This document shows, one piece after another, positions 32,516 through 41,112 of a stretch of DNA of 64,000 nucleotides. Origin of the DNA: Rhodoferax sp. (GTDB lineage Bacteria; Pseudomonadota; Gammaproteobacteria; Burkholderiales; Burkholderiaceae_C); the NCBI RefSeq assembly GCF_028688795.1, contig NZ_JAQTXM010000001.1:288803-352802 (forward strand). The letters run 5' to 3'. The notes under the pieces were generated by a model. That model did not search any database, was not told the DNA's origin, and worked only from the letters and a program-made list of their open reading frames with translations. The position numbers were made by a program, and so were the translations under genes. Within the stretch, counting starts at the first letter, position 1, and each line of letters begins with the position of its first letter.

Positions 32516-34285
32516 ATGTCGTCAAAGCCCACCCAAAGCCCCAAGTCCCTCTCTGGGTTGCTGCCTTTTTTAATGCCTTACCGCGTTCGGATTGGTTTGG
32601 CGCTCGTTTTTCTGGTCACTGCAGCCGTGGCCACCCTGGCGTTTCCGCTGGCGCTGCGCCAGCTGATTGACGCCGGTATGTCGCCTACCGACAAGGGCGC
32701 ACAGGTGATGGCCCTGCGTGAGCACTTTGCTGCGCTGTTTGCCGTAGCCGTGGCGCTGGGGCTGTCTTCGGCCGCGCGTTTTTACATGGTGAGTTGGCTG
32801 GGGGAGCGCATCAGCGCCGACTTGCGCAACGCGGTGTACGGCCATGTGCTGCAACAAAGCCCCGAGTTTTTCGAGACCACGCAAACCGGCGAAGTGCTCT
32901 CCAGGCTGTCAGCCGACACCACGCTGGTGCAAACCGTGGTGGGCTCATCCTTGAGCATGGGGCTGCGCAATCTGGTGATGGGTATTGGTGCCTTGGGCGT
33001 GCTGGTGTGGACCAACCCGATGGTGATGGTGCAGGTGCTGGGCGTGCTGGTGCTCATTGTCTTGCCAGCGCTGTGGTTTGGCCGACGTGTGCGCAAGCTC
33101 TCGCGCGCCAGCCAAGACCGCGCGGCGGATTCAAGCGCCATTGCCGCCGAGGTGCTCAACGCTATTCCCGTAGTGCAAAGCTACACGGCGGAGGCTCGTG
33201 AGGCAGCGCGCTTCAACCTGGCCACCCACAATGCGTTCGAGGTAGCGGTGCGCCGCAGCAAGGCACGCTCAGTGCTGGTGGCGTTCATCATCATTGCGAC
33301 TTCAGCCGCCTTGCTGTGGGGCTTGTACCAGGGCACACAGGCGGTGATGGCCGGGCGCATCAGCGCCGGGCATCTGGGCCAAACCGTGGTTTACGTGATC
33401 ATTCTGGCCAGTGCGTTTGCGGTGCTGGGCGAGGTCTACGGCGATTTGCTGCGTGCTGCAGGGGCGACCGAGCGGCTGATGGAGCTCCTGGCCAGCCAGT
33501 CAACCATTAAATCACCTTTAAATCCAGCTCCAGCCCCTATGCCGATTGCGGGAAGCGCTATTGAATTTGATTCAATCACGTTTCATTACCCGTCACGCCC
33601 GGCGCAGATGGCCTTGCAAAATTTCTCGTTGAAAGTCTTGCCAGGGCAAACAGTGGCATTGGTAGGGCCGAGCGGCGCCGGCAAAAGCACGGTGTTTCAG
33701 CTGCTGCTGCGCTACTTTGACGCGCAGAGCGGGCGCATTGTGCTGGACGACGTACCCATCCAGACCCTGTCGCTGCAGGACTTGCGTGAGCACATTGGCA
33801 TCGTGCCGCAAGACGCGGTGATTTTTTCCAGCAGCGCACTGGAGAACATTCGCTACGGCAAGCCCGACGCCACCGATGCCGAGGTGCAGGCTGCGGCCAA
33901 AGCAGCTTTTGCAGATGAATTCATCCATAGCCTGCCGCAGGGATACGACACGTTTCTGGGCGAGCGCGGTGTGCGCCTGTCAGGCGGGCAACGCCAGCGC
34001 ATCGCCATTGCCCGCGCCATGCTGAAGAACCCACCCTTGCTGCTACTCGACGAAGCCACCAGTGCGCTGGACGCCGAGAGCGAACGCATGGTGCAGGCCG
34101 CCCTGGAGTCGGCCATGCGCGGGCGAACCACGGTGGTGATTGCGCACCGACTGGCCACGGTACAAAAGGCCGACTGCATTGTGGTGCTGGATCAGGGGCG
34201 GGTGGTAGAAACCGGCACACATGCTGAGTTGGTGGCAGCAAATGGGCTGTACGCCGGGCTGGCGGCACTGCAATTCAGCGACTGA
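32516..34285 (+). CDS. MsbA-like ABC exporter (fused membrane and ATPase domains)
   Basis: A 589-residue half-transporter. The six-helix exporter membrane domain spans about 15-330 (FLMPYRVRIGLALVFLVTAA; GEVLSRLSADTTLVQ coupling region), and the nucleotide-binding domain about 350-580. The latter has Walker A GPSGAGKST, signature LSGGQRQRIAIARAM, Walker B LLLLDEATSALD and switch IAHRLATV. It fits the MsbA/lipid exporter-like family ('lipid A export permease-like'), but the substrate is not proved. A degenerate dispersed repeat (33519-33566) encodes about residues 334-350 in the linker between the two domains (SPLNPAPAPMPIAGSAIEFD). The gene is probably monocistronic. Confidence 0.9.
   Translation: MSSKPTQSPKSLSGLLPFLMPYRVRIGLALVFLVTAAVATLAFPLALRQLIDAGMSPTDKGAQVMALREHFAALFAVAVALGLSSAARFYMVSWLGERISADLRNAVYGHVLQQSPEFFETTQTGEVLSRLSADTTLVQTVVGSSLSMGLRNLVMGIGALGVLVWTNPMVMVQVLGVLVLIVLPALWFGRRVRKLSRASQDRAADSSAIAAEVLNAIPVVQSYTAEAREAARFNLATHNAFEVAVRRSKARSVLVAFIIIATSAALLWGLYQGTQAVMAGRISAGHLGQTVVYVIILASAFAVLGEVYGDLLRAAGATERLMELLASQSTIKSPLNPAPAPMPIAGSAIEFDSITFHYPSRPAQMALQNFSLKVLPGQTVALVGPSGAGKSTVFQLLLRYFDAQSGRIVLDDVPIQTLSLQDLREHIGIVPQDAVIFSSSALENIRYGKPDATDAEVQAAAKAAFADEFIHSLPQGYDTFLGERGVRLSGGQRQRIAIARAMLKNPPLLLLDEATSALDAESERMVQAALESAMRGRTTVVIAHRLATVQKADCIVVLDQGRVVETGTHAELVAANGLYAGLAALQFSD
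33519..33566 (-). repeat. Dispersed repeat copy 12 (inside the ABC exporter gene, degenerate)
   Basis: Reverse copy: AAATCCAGCTCCAGCCCCTA, TGCCGATTGCGGGAAGCGCT, ATTGAA. It is more GC-rich than other copies but aligns along its whole length. It is read as NPAPAPMPIAGSAIE. Confidence 0.7.
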
Positions 34286-34343
34286 GCTTGGCATGAACCC
34301 GCTTTGGTCAGCCGTCAAAGGCAAGCCCGTAAAAAAAGGGGGA

Positions 34344-34372
34344 TTGAATCCTGCGACCAAGGCTTGTAAACT
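34344..34372 (+). promoter_or_regulatory. Sigma70-like promoter for the small-protein pair
   Basis: TTGAAT (34344-34349), a 17-bp spacer and TAAACT (34367-34372). It lies 28 bp before the start at 34400, which has a strong AAGGAG ribosome-binding site (34388-34393). Confidence 0.5.
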
Positions 34373-34399
34373 CAGAACTACCCCTAAAAGGAGCCTCTT

Positions 34400-34597
34400 A
34401 TGAACGTTTCATCACCCAAAGCCACGGCAGTCCAATCAACCCAACGGCCTACGCAAATACAGAAGGCCGAGCAACAAGCAGATATGCAGGCGCGCCAGCA
34501 GGCCCCTGAAGTCAAAAAATCGGCACCACCCCAAGCCACGCCGGTGGTCAACACGCAGGGGCAAACAACCGGTCGACTGCTGAACGTCACCGCTTGA
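34400..34597 (+). CDS. Small protein with C-terminal NTQGQxTGR motif (short paralogue)
   Basis: A 65-residue Gln/Ala/Pro-rich hydrophilic protein of unknown function. The last 19 residues, VVNTQGQTTGRLLNVTA at the core, are nearly the same as the end of the next gene product (VLNTQGQATGRIVNMSA), while the rest is unrelated in sequence and length. A strong ribosome-binding site and a sigma70-like promoter upstream support expression. There is no signal peptide or membrane helix, and the N-terminal part is predicted to be disordered or coiled. It is the first gene of an apparent two-gene operon. Confidence 0.75.
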   Translation: MNVSSPKATAVQSTQRPTQIQKAEQQADMQARQQAPEVKKSAPPQATPVVNTQGQTTGRLLNVTA

Positions 34598-34636
34598 TGC
34601 GGTCCATGTGACGCCCAATCGACACAGAGGCTCATC

Positions 34637-35050
34637 ATGGCTGCCCTTGCCGCCACCAACAGTGCTACCCCATCACTGCAGTCCAGCCTGATTCGCAACC
34701 GGCTACAGGCTGCGCGCCGCGAAGCCGATCAGGCGCAAGCCAATGTGCAAACTTTGCGCGCGCAGGTTGACGCTGCTGAAACCACATCGCAACAAACGCA
34801 GGGCAAAGTTCGCAGCCTGACCAGCCAAGCGAGCCAGTCGAGTCAAACCGACCCGACTTATAAAGCGGCTGTGCAAGCCAGCCAATCGGCCGTGCCGGTA
34901 AAAACGCAGGAATTGCTCTTTGGGCTGTATGACGCCACCAGTTCACGGCGTCAGGCCAGCGGCAACGGTCTCAAAAATAACCCCGATGCGGCCCCTGTGT
35001 TGAACACACAAGGGCAAGCCACCGGGCGCATTGTCAACATGAGCGCTTGA
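34637..35050 (+). CDS. Small coiled-coil protein with C-terminal NTQGQxTGR motif (long paralogue)
   Basis: A 137-residue protein of unknown function. Residues about 18-60 are a heptad-like Ala/Gln/Arg-rich helix (NRLQAARREADQAQANVQTL, RAQVDAAETTSQQ) predicted to form a coiled coil, followed by a Ser/Gln/Thr-rich segment, and it ends with the same terminal motif as its neighbour. No signal peptide is visible. The start ATG 34637 has GAGG upstream and lies 39 bp after the previous stop. The identical C-terminal motif on two different bodies suggests a shared targeting or binding tag. Confidence 0.78.
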   Translation: MAALAATNSATPSLQSSLIRNRLQAARREADQAQANVQTLRAQVDAAETTSQQTQGKVRSLTSQASQSSQTDPTYKAAVQASQSAVPVKTQELLFGLYDATSSRRQASGNGLKNNPDAAPVLNTQGQATGRIVNMSA

Positions 35051-35083
35051 CCGCGCCGCCCCGGTGCGAGGCAGCGACAGGTG

Positions 35084-38000
35084 TCATGCCAGGTGACGCA
35101 ACTCGCGCAGGGCCACCGACACCGGTGCCAAATCAGCTCCTTGGGTGCTGATGGTTTGCAACAAATGACACAGGCGGGCAATGACCGCCGCGTTGGCCCC
35201 TGACCAAGCTTCTACTCCTTCAAAACGCAGCAACACAGTCTGACTGATCTGATTCGCAATGGCGTAAACATCCTCGCGGGCACTGCCTCTGGCCTGGGTT
35301 TGCCACAGGGTGTCGGTTGGCAAACGGTTGATCTGGGCACGCCAGGCGCTCAGGCCCAACACCGTGTCCACAGCAAAATAGGTTTGCGCCGCTTGCGCCA
35401 TGGTGGTGTTGGCTTGTTCGGTCAGGTCCACCAGATCGAGTGCCGGAAAAACAAACTCCAGTGCGCTTAGGTTTCGTGCCAATTCAGTGGCAACCCCGGC
35501 TTGTATCAGAGCCTGTGCAGCCTGCTCCCAGTTGGCGACTGCGCTTGCGGGCAACCAGGCTTCCAAGTGGGCGCGCAGCTCGCGCGCGCCAGGCTGATAA
35601 CGTGAAATCAGGGTCGGAAGATCAGACTCCTTGGACCGTGCGCGCAACATCCAGCGTGAGGCACGCTGCGCAATGGCGATCAATTTGGCCAACAGGTCAA
35701 GCTGCAGCGTGCTGGCTACCTTGCCATCAAGTGCATCAATCTCATCCCACAAAGGCGTCAAGTCAAAAATTTCCCTTGCCAGGGTGTAGGCCCGCACCAC
35801 ATCTGCCGTGCTGGCGGCAGCTTCAGCAGCCAAAAAGTTGACAAAGGTGGCCCCTGTGCGGTTGACCACGGTGTTGGCCACATAGGTGGCAATGATTTCC
35901 CGCTTGAGGGGGTGCTGATCAATTGCAGAGGCAAATTTTTCGGTCAGCGCTTTGGGGAAATACGCGTTCAGCACGCGAATGAAATACGGGTCGTCAGGCA
36001 AATTGCTGGCCAGCAAGTCATCAAACACCGACATTTTGGCGTAGGCCAACACCACCGCACCTTCTGGCGCGGTCAAGCCCTGCCGGAGCGCGCGCCGACG
36101 CATGATTTCATCGTCTGTTGGCAAAAATTCGACCGCACGGCTCAGGCGCCCGGCGCCTTCAAGCCATTGCATCAGGCGCTGCTGACCATTCAGGAAATAC
36201 AGTGGCCGATGGCAAGCCACATCGAGCGCCTGCGTCTGGTAGTAGTTGTCAGCCAGCACCAAATGGCCCACCTCTTCCGTCATGGAGGCCAGCAGGTCAT
36301 TGCGCTGCTTGAGCGTCAGGTCGCCCGCCTCCACCACGCGGTCCAGCAAAATCTTGATATTGACCTCATGGTCTGAGCAGTCAACGCCTGCCGAGTTGTC
36401 AATGGCGTCGGTGTAAATCAGACCACCGGCCTGGGCATACTCAATGCGTCCCAACTGGGTGCAGCCGAGGTTTCCACCTTCCACCAACACCTTGCAGCGC
36501 AGTTGTTGGCCATTGACCCGAAAGGCATCGCCAGCTTTGTCGCCTACCTGGGCGTTGCTCTGCGCCGATGATTTGACGTAGGTGCCAATGCCACCGTTGT
36601 AAATCATGTCCACCGGCGCTTGCAGCAAGGCGTGCAACAAGTCAGTAGCGGAGAGGTCATGTGCTTCGATGCCCAACACGTCGCGCGCGGCGTTTGAGAG
36701 GCTGATGGTCTTGGCAGCCCGCGGGTAAATGCCAGCGCCTTCAGACATGACACTGCGGTCAAAATCATCCCAACTGGAGCGTGGCAAATGAAACAGGCGC
36801 TGGCGTTCGGCAAAACTGCGCGCCACATCGGGATGGGGGTCGATGAAGATGTGCCGATGATCAAACGCCGCCACCAATTTGATTTGTGTGGAAAGCACCA
36901 TGCCGTTGCCAAAAACATCACCCGACATGTCGCCAATGCCCACCACGGTGAAAGGCGTGGTCTGAATGTCATGCGACAAGGCCCGGAAGTGGCGTTTGGC
37001 CGACTCCCACGCACCGCGCGCAGTGATGCCCATTTTTTTATGGTCGTAACCTACCGAGCCACCTGAAGCAAAGGCATCACCCAACCAATACCCATACTCA
37101 GCGGAGACGCTGTTGGCAATGTCCGAAAAACTCGCCGTGCCTTTGTCGGCAGCCACCACCAGGTAGGGGTCGTCCGCGTCGTGGCGAACCACTTGCCTGG
37201 GCGGCACAACTTCGCCCTTGACCAAGTTGTCGGTCAAATCGAGCAGCCCCGACAGCAAGAGCTTGTAGCAGGCAATGCCTTCAGCCATGAAGGCTTCGCG
37301 ATCACCGGCAGGCGGCGGGTTTTTCAACACAAAGCCGCCTTTGGAGCCAACCGGCACGATCACCGTGTTTTTTACCTGCTGTGCCTTGACCAGGCCCAGT
37401 ATCTCTGTGCGAAAGTCTTCGGGTCGATCAGACCAGCGCAAGCCACCACGAGCCACCTTGTCAATCCGCAAATGAATCGCTTCCACACGCGGGGAATACA
37501 CCCATATCTCAAACAAGGGCTTGGGCTCGGGCATGCCGGGTACGTCATGCGATTTGAACTTGAAGCTCATGTAGGGTTTGGCGGCACCAGAAGGAGCAGC
37601 CTGCCAGACGTTGGTGCGCAGCGTGGCGAGAAGGGTTCGGTGGTACTGCCGCAAGATACGGTCTTCGTCCAGGCTCGCCACGGCGCTCAACTGCTGGTCA
37701 ATGGCACCATTCAGGCTCGACTGCATTGCGGCTGGGTCTTCGCCCTGCACGGGGTTAAATCGGGCATCAAAAAGCTGATACAAGGTTTCTGTCAAGGCTG
37801 CATGCTTGAACAAAGTGGCTTCCAAATAACTCTGGCTATAAGGAAAATCCAACTGCTTGAAGTAGCGCGTGTAGGCGCGCAACACCGCAATAGCGCGAGC
37901 ATCCAGGCGGGTCACCAGCACCAGCTTGTTGAGGTCATCACTGTCAAGTTCTTTGCACCAAACAAGTACAAACAAAGCCTCGAAGCGCTCGCGAATTATT

Positions 38001-39856
38001 GAAAACTCAACCGTTTGCGGAAGCTGTAAACCCAAGTCGTGAATCCAGTAGTCGCATGCCTCACCGCCTTGCGCCTGCACCGTCAATTGGTAGGGGTGTT
38101 CATCAAGCACGCGGGCACCCATGCGCTCAAGCACCGGCAAAGAATCTGACAAGGTCACTTTGCCCATACTGAATATCTTGAAACGCACCAAGCCGGGGGT
38201 GCTGTCCAGTGGGCGATACAGGCGCACCGCCATCGGCGTCAAGGAAGACAAGTCGGCGAGCACTTTGACATCTTCAGCAGCCACGGGCCCTGAGAAGTCC
38301 TCTTTGTAAACAGCCGGAAAACTGTCTGCAAAACGGCTACCCAGCGCCAGCCCAAGGTTCTCGCCATGAATCTGCAATAGCGTCTGCTGGCACTCATCCT
38401 CCCAGCGCCGAGCCAGTTGGGCAATCCGCGCTTCAAGCGCAGCCACGTCAACGTTCTTTGGCGCTTGTTCGCGGGCGATAACGAGGTAATGAATGCGCGC
38501 CAGCGGACTGTCTGTCAGCGTTGGGGTGAATTCAATCGACTGACCGTTCAACGCGCGACTCAGAGCGTCACCAATTTTGATACGTAACTCTGTGTTGTAA
38601 CGGTCACGCGGCACAAACACCTGAACCGAGGTAAATCGGCCAAAGGGGTCGCGGCGCAAAAATACACGGCTACGCTGGCGCTCCTGAAGTCGCAAGATGC
38701 CCACAGCGTGTTCAATGAGGGTTGGGGTGTCCACCTGGAACAATTCATCGCGCGGATAAGCGTCCAGAATCGCCTGCAAGGACTTGGCTGCGTGGCTCTC
38801 TGGCAACACACTGGCGGCGATTCTGACGGCTTCGGCACGGCGCCGGATTTGCGGGATGTCGTCTACCCTGGACGCGTAGGCCTTGGAGGTGTAAAGACCC
38901 AAAAAGCGTGCCTCGCCGGTGACGACTCCCGACTCATCAAAGCGTTTGACCGTGAGACAGTCCAGCCAGGCCGCACGATGCACCGTGGCACGGGTCATGG
39001 CTTTGGTGACAAGCACAAACTGGTCGGATTCCAAGAAATCAAGGGCATCTGCGGGCAAACGATAGGCCGCCGTCTTCGCTTCGCCCCGCAGAATGCCAAG
39101 GCCCGAGTCAGGCACTGCACGCAAGTCGACCACGTCACCTTCTCGGACCAGCTGGTAGTCACGCGCACCCAGAAAGGTAAAGTGCTCCGCCTCAAGCCAA
39201 CTGAGAAACGCCACCCCCTCCTGATGTCCTATGGATGACAAAGTGCTAGACCGTGACGATGCCTCACGCACCGCCTGCAGACGATTCAGCATGGAACCCC
39301 AGTCGGTGACTGCTGCGCGAACGTCTGCCAAAACCTGCGCCAGGTCGGCAGCCAGTTGCTCACGCTCGGCGCTTGGCAATATACGATCACACTCCACCAA
39401 AATCAGGGAAGAAATGGCATCCGGGTGTGTCGCGTCCAATGTCGCCAGACTAGCACGTGCAACCATACCGTTGGCATTGCGTTCAATTGCCAACAAAGGA
39501 TGAACGATCCAATGTGCAACTCTTCCGCTTCGGTTAACCGCCATGGTGACCGAGTCCACCAGGAAAGGCATGTCGTCGTGAACGATCTGAATCACGGTAT
39601 GTTCACTGACAAAACCGTCTTCAGCAAGGGTGGGATTGAAAACACGGATACGGGAACCGGTTGCGTCTGGCAGCGCGGTCAACAGACGCCAATGCGCGTT
39701 GGCAAGTGCCAACAACGTGGACAGCTTGCGGTTTTGCAGTTCGTCAGGGTCGGCGCTGTCAAAATAAGCTGACACAAAGTCAGCCAATTCATGAGAGGCT
39801 GAGCCAGCGTTTTCCAGGGTGTAGGTGCGCAGGGCAGAAAGGGCAGCATGAGTCAT
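35084..39856 (-). CDS. gdhB: NAD-specific glutamate dehydrogenase, large (about 180 kDa) class
   Basis: Oxidative deamination of glutamate to 2-oxoglutarate with NAD+, in amino acid catabolism. At 1590 residues it matches the large bacterial class (PF05088). The N-terminal regulatory half carries ACT-like modules (LNRLQAVREASSRSS; VTGEARFLGLYTSKAY). The catalytic core is in the middle: KVARGGLRWSDRPEDFRTEI near residue 790, the lysine-containing VPVGSKGGFVLK near 830, GIGDMSGDVFGNGM near 970 (nucleotide-binding fold) and NGGIGTYVKSS near 1090. The C-terminal helical part ends in LRELRHLA. The start is ATG 39854-39856. It is transcribed convergently to the small-protein pair and appears to be a single-gene unit. 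Family members are often allosterically controlled. Confidence 0.95.
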   Translation of the reverse strand: MTHAALSALRTYTLENAGSASHELADFVSAYFDSADPDELQNRKLSTLLALANAHWRLLTALPDATGSRIRVFNPTLAEDGFVSEHTVIQIVHDDMPFLVDSVTMAVNRSGRVAHWIVHPLLAIERNANGMVARASLATLDATHPDAISSLILVECDRILPSAEREQLAADLAQVLADVRAAVTDWGSMLNRLQAVREASSRSSTLSSIGHQEGVAFLSWLEAEHFTFLGARDYQLVREGDVVDLRAVPDSGLGILRGEAKTAAYRLPADALDFLESDQFVLVTKAMTRATVHRAAWLDCLTVKRFDESGVVTGEARFLGLYTSKAYASRVDDIPQIRRRAEAVRIAASVLPESHAAKSLQAILDAYPRDELFQVDTPTLIEHAVGILRLQERQRSRVFLRRDPFGRFTSVQVFVPRDRYNTELRIKIGDALSRALNGQSIEFTPTLTDSPLARIHYLVIAREQAPKNVDVAALEARIAQLARRWEDECQQTLLQIHGENLGLALGSRFADSFPAVYKEDFSGPVAAEDVKVLADLSSLTPMAVRLYRPLDSTPGLVRFKIFSMGKVTLSDSLPVLERMGARVLDEHPYQLTVQAQGGEACDYWIHDLGLQLPQTVEFSIIRERFEALFVLVWCKELDSDDLNKLVLVTRLDARAIAVLRAYTRYFKQLDFPYSQSYLEATLFKHAALTETLYQLFDARFNPVQGEDPAAMQSSLNGAIDQQLSAVASLDEDRILRQYHRTLLATLRTNVWQAAPSGAAKPYMSFKFKSHDVPGMPEPKPLFEIWVYSPRVEAIHLRIDKVARGGLRWSDRPEDFRTEILGLVKAQQVKNTVIVPVGSKGGFVLKNPPPAGDREAFMAEGIACYKLLLSGLLDLTDNLVKGEVVPPRQVVRHDADDPYLVVAADKGTASFSDIANSVSAEYGYWLGDAFASGGSVGYDHKKMGITARGAWESAKRHFRALSHDIQTTPFTVVGIGDMSGDVFGNGMVLSTQIKLVAAFDHRHIFIDPHPDVARSFAERQRLFHLPRSSWDDFDRSVMSEGAGIYPRAAKTISLSNAARDVLGIEAHDLSATDLLHALLQAPVDMIYNGGIGTYVKSSAQSNAQVGDKAGDAFRVNGQQLRCKVLVEGGNLGCTQLGRIEYAQAGGLIYTDAIDNSAGVDCSDHEVNIKILLDRVVEAGDLTLKQRNDLLASMTEEVGHLVLADNYYQTQALDVACHRPLYFLNGQQRLMQWLEGAGRLSRAVEFLPTDDEIMRRRALRQGLTAPEGAVVLAYAKMSVFDDLLASNLPDDPYFIRVLNAYFPKALTEKFASAIDQHPLKREIIATYVANTVVNRTGATFVNFLAAEAAASTADVVRAYTLAREIFDLTPLWDEIDALDGKVASTLQLDLLAKLIAIAQRASRWMLRARSKESDLPTLISRYQPGARELRAHLEAWLPASAVANWEQAAQALIQAGVATELARNLSALEFVFPALDLVDLTEQANTTMAQAAQTYFAVDTVLGLSAWRAQINRLPTDTLWQTQARGSAREDVYAIANQISQTVLLRFEGVEAWSGANAAVIARLCHLLQTISTQGADLAPVSVALRELRHLA

Positions 39857-39987
39857 GCAAGTCTCCGATTGTTCTTTTTGAAGAACCTAATTCTAGGGAG
39901 CCGCTATAACAAAAATGAACCCTTACTACCCAATTCATTGCCTGATGCAAAAATCACATAACCACACAAGCGCATTCGATCCGTCTG

Positions 39988-40461
39988 CTATTGCGACGGA
40001 CCAAGCATGCCATCAGGCAGCAGCAACGGCAGCACGGCAATACCCTCATCTATCAGTGCGTGAGTTTCCTGCGACGTTGCCTGGCCTCGAATCGCACGCA
40101 CGGGCGCCTCCCCATAATGCATCTTTCTTGCCTCTTCTGCAAAGCCGGTTCCGACATCTGCCGTGTTGGCCACGATGTGCCGACAGGCATTCAACCAAAG
40201 CTGCTGCATGGCCTTTAGGGGATCAGTCACATCTACCCCAACCTGTGCAACCGTCACATCATCAGATGCCCCATCAGCCACAGGTGCGCGTGCAGCGCCA
40301 AAATTCAGACGAGGTGCACTCAAGCGTTTGGACACACTGGCACTGCCACAAACCGGACAGTGGATTTTTGCCTGAGCCATTTGAGTCAAAAAATCATCTT
40401 CAGAAGAAAACCAGCCCTCAAAAACATGTGTCTGCCCACATTGCAGGTCGAGCACTTTCAT
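39988..40461 (-). CDS. DUF1178 family protein
   Basis: A 157-residue conserved hypothetical protein. The N-terminus MKVLDLQCGQTHVFEGWFSS and the zinc-ribbon-like CPVCGSASVSKRLSAP at about 35-50 are diagnostic of DUF1178; the C-terminal half FAEEARKMHYGEAPVRAIRG is the second conserved block. Biochemical function unknown; the paired cysteines suggest metal binding. It lies directly downstream of the Nudix gene (18 bp) on the same strand and is likely co-transcribed with it, and possibly with the nuo operon upstream. Confidence 0.9.
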   Translation of the reverse strand: MKVLDLQCGQTHVFEGWFSSEDDFLTQMAQAKIHCPVCGSASVSKRLSAPRLNFGAARAPVADGASDDVTVAQVGVDVTDPLKAMQQLWLNACRHIVANTADVGTGFAEEARKMHYGEAPVRAIRGQATSQETHALIDEGIAVLPLLLPDGMLGPSQ

Positions 40462-40479
40462 GACGGGCCTACCAAGCCA

Positions 40480-41079
40480 TCAGACACTTGCATCTTGCCA
40501 ATCAAGTGTCCATGCACCCGACAACATGTTTTGCAACCATAAAGCTGCCGTGAGCGTCTTGCCATCTGTCACCAGGCCGTCCCGACACCAATCAAGCAAC
40601 TGCAAAGGAGTGGCTGTAAACACTTCCAGAAACTCACCTTCATCCAGTTGCCTCTGACCTGCTTGCAAGCCCCGGGCGAACCAGATGTCGATGAACTCGG
40701 TGGAATAGGCAATGACTGGGTGCAACACGCCAGCGTGTGCCCATTGCAAGGCGGTATAGCCCGTTTCTTCACGCAACTCGCGTCGGGCGCAGTCAAAACA
40801 GTCTTCGCTGGCGTCAAGCTTCCCAGCCGGAAACTCAATCATGACTTGACCCACAGGATAGCGAAACTGACGCTCAAGAACCACTTGCAGTTCCCCGTTC
40901 TCCGCTTCTAGCAGCGGAACGATCATGACCGCGCCAGGGTGAACCACATATTCCCGAGTGGCCAACCCGCCGCCAGGCAATTTCACATCATCCCGAAAGG
41001 CATGGAGAAACTTGCCTTTGAAGAGTTCGTGGGTCCGAACTTTCTCTTCGATCAACCCGCTGAAATCCGTATTGTTCAT
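40480..41079 (-). CDS. Nudix hydrolase (ADP-ribose pyrophosphatase-like)
   Basis: A 199-residue pyrophosphohydrolase. The full Nudix box GX5EX7REUXEEXGU is present as GKLDASEDCFDCARRELREE, then TGY, around residue 85-107. The preceding VLERQFRYPVGQVMIEFPAG is typical of ADP-ribose/NDP-sugar hydrolases, which recycle ADP-ribose to AMP and ribose-5-phosphate. It lies 33 bp downstream of nuoN on the same strand, so it may be the distal part of the nuo transcript, a link that makes sense for NAD-related metabolism but is only inferred. Confidence 0.93.
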   Translation of the reverse strand: MNNTDFSGLIEEKVRTHELFKGKFLHAFRDDVKLPGGGLATREYVVHPGAVMIVPLLEAENGELQVVLERQFRYPVGQVMIEFPAGKLDASEDCFDCARRELREETGYTALQWAHAGVLHPVIAYSTEFIDIWFARGLQAGQRQLDEGEFLEVFTATPLQLLDWCRDGLVTDGKTLTAALWLQNMLSGAWTLDWQDASV

Positions 41080-41112
41080 TTGCGGGCGACCCGCCTGGTT
41101 AAGCCAGACACA

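Noticed and set aside
37181..38002. 273-codon plus-strand frame opposite the glutamate dehydrogenase gene, and 22624-23454 opposite the GGDEF gene
   Set aside because: Both are antisense shadows with biased composition and no start signals.
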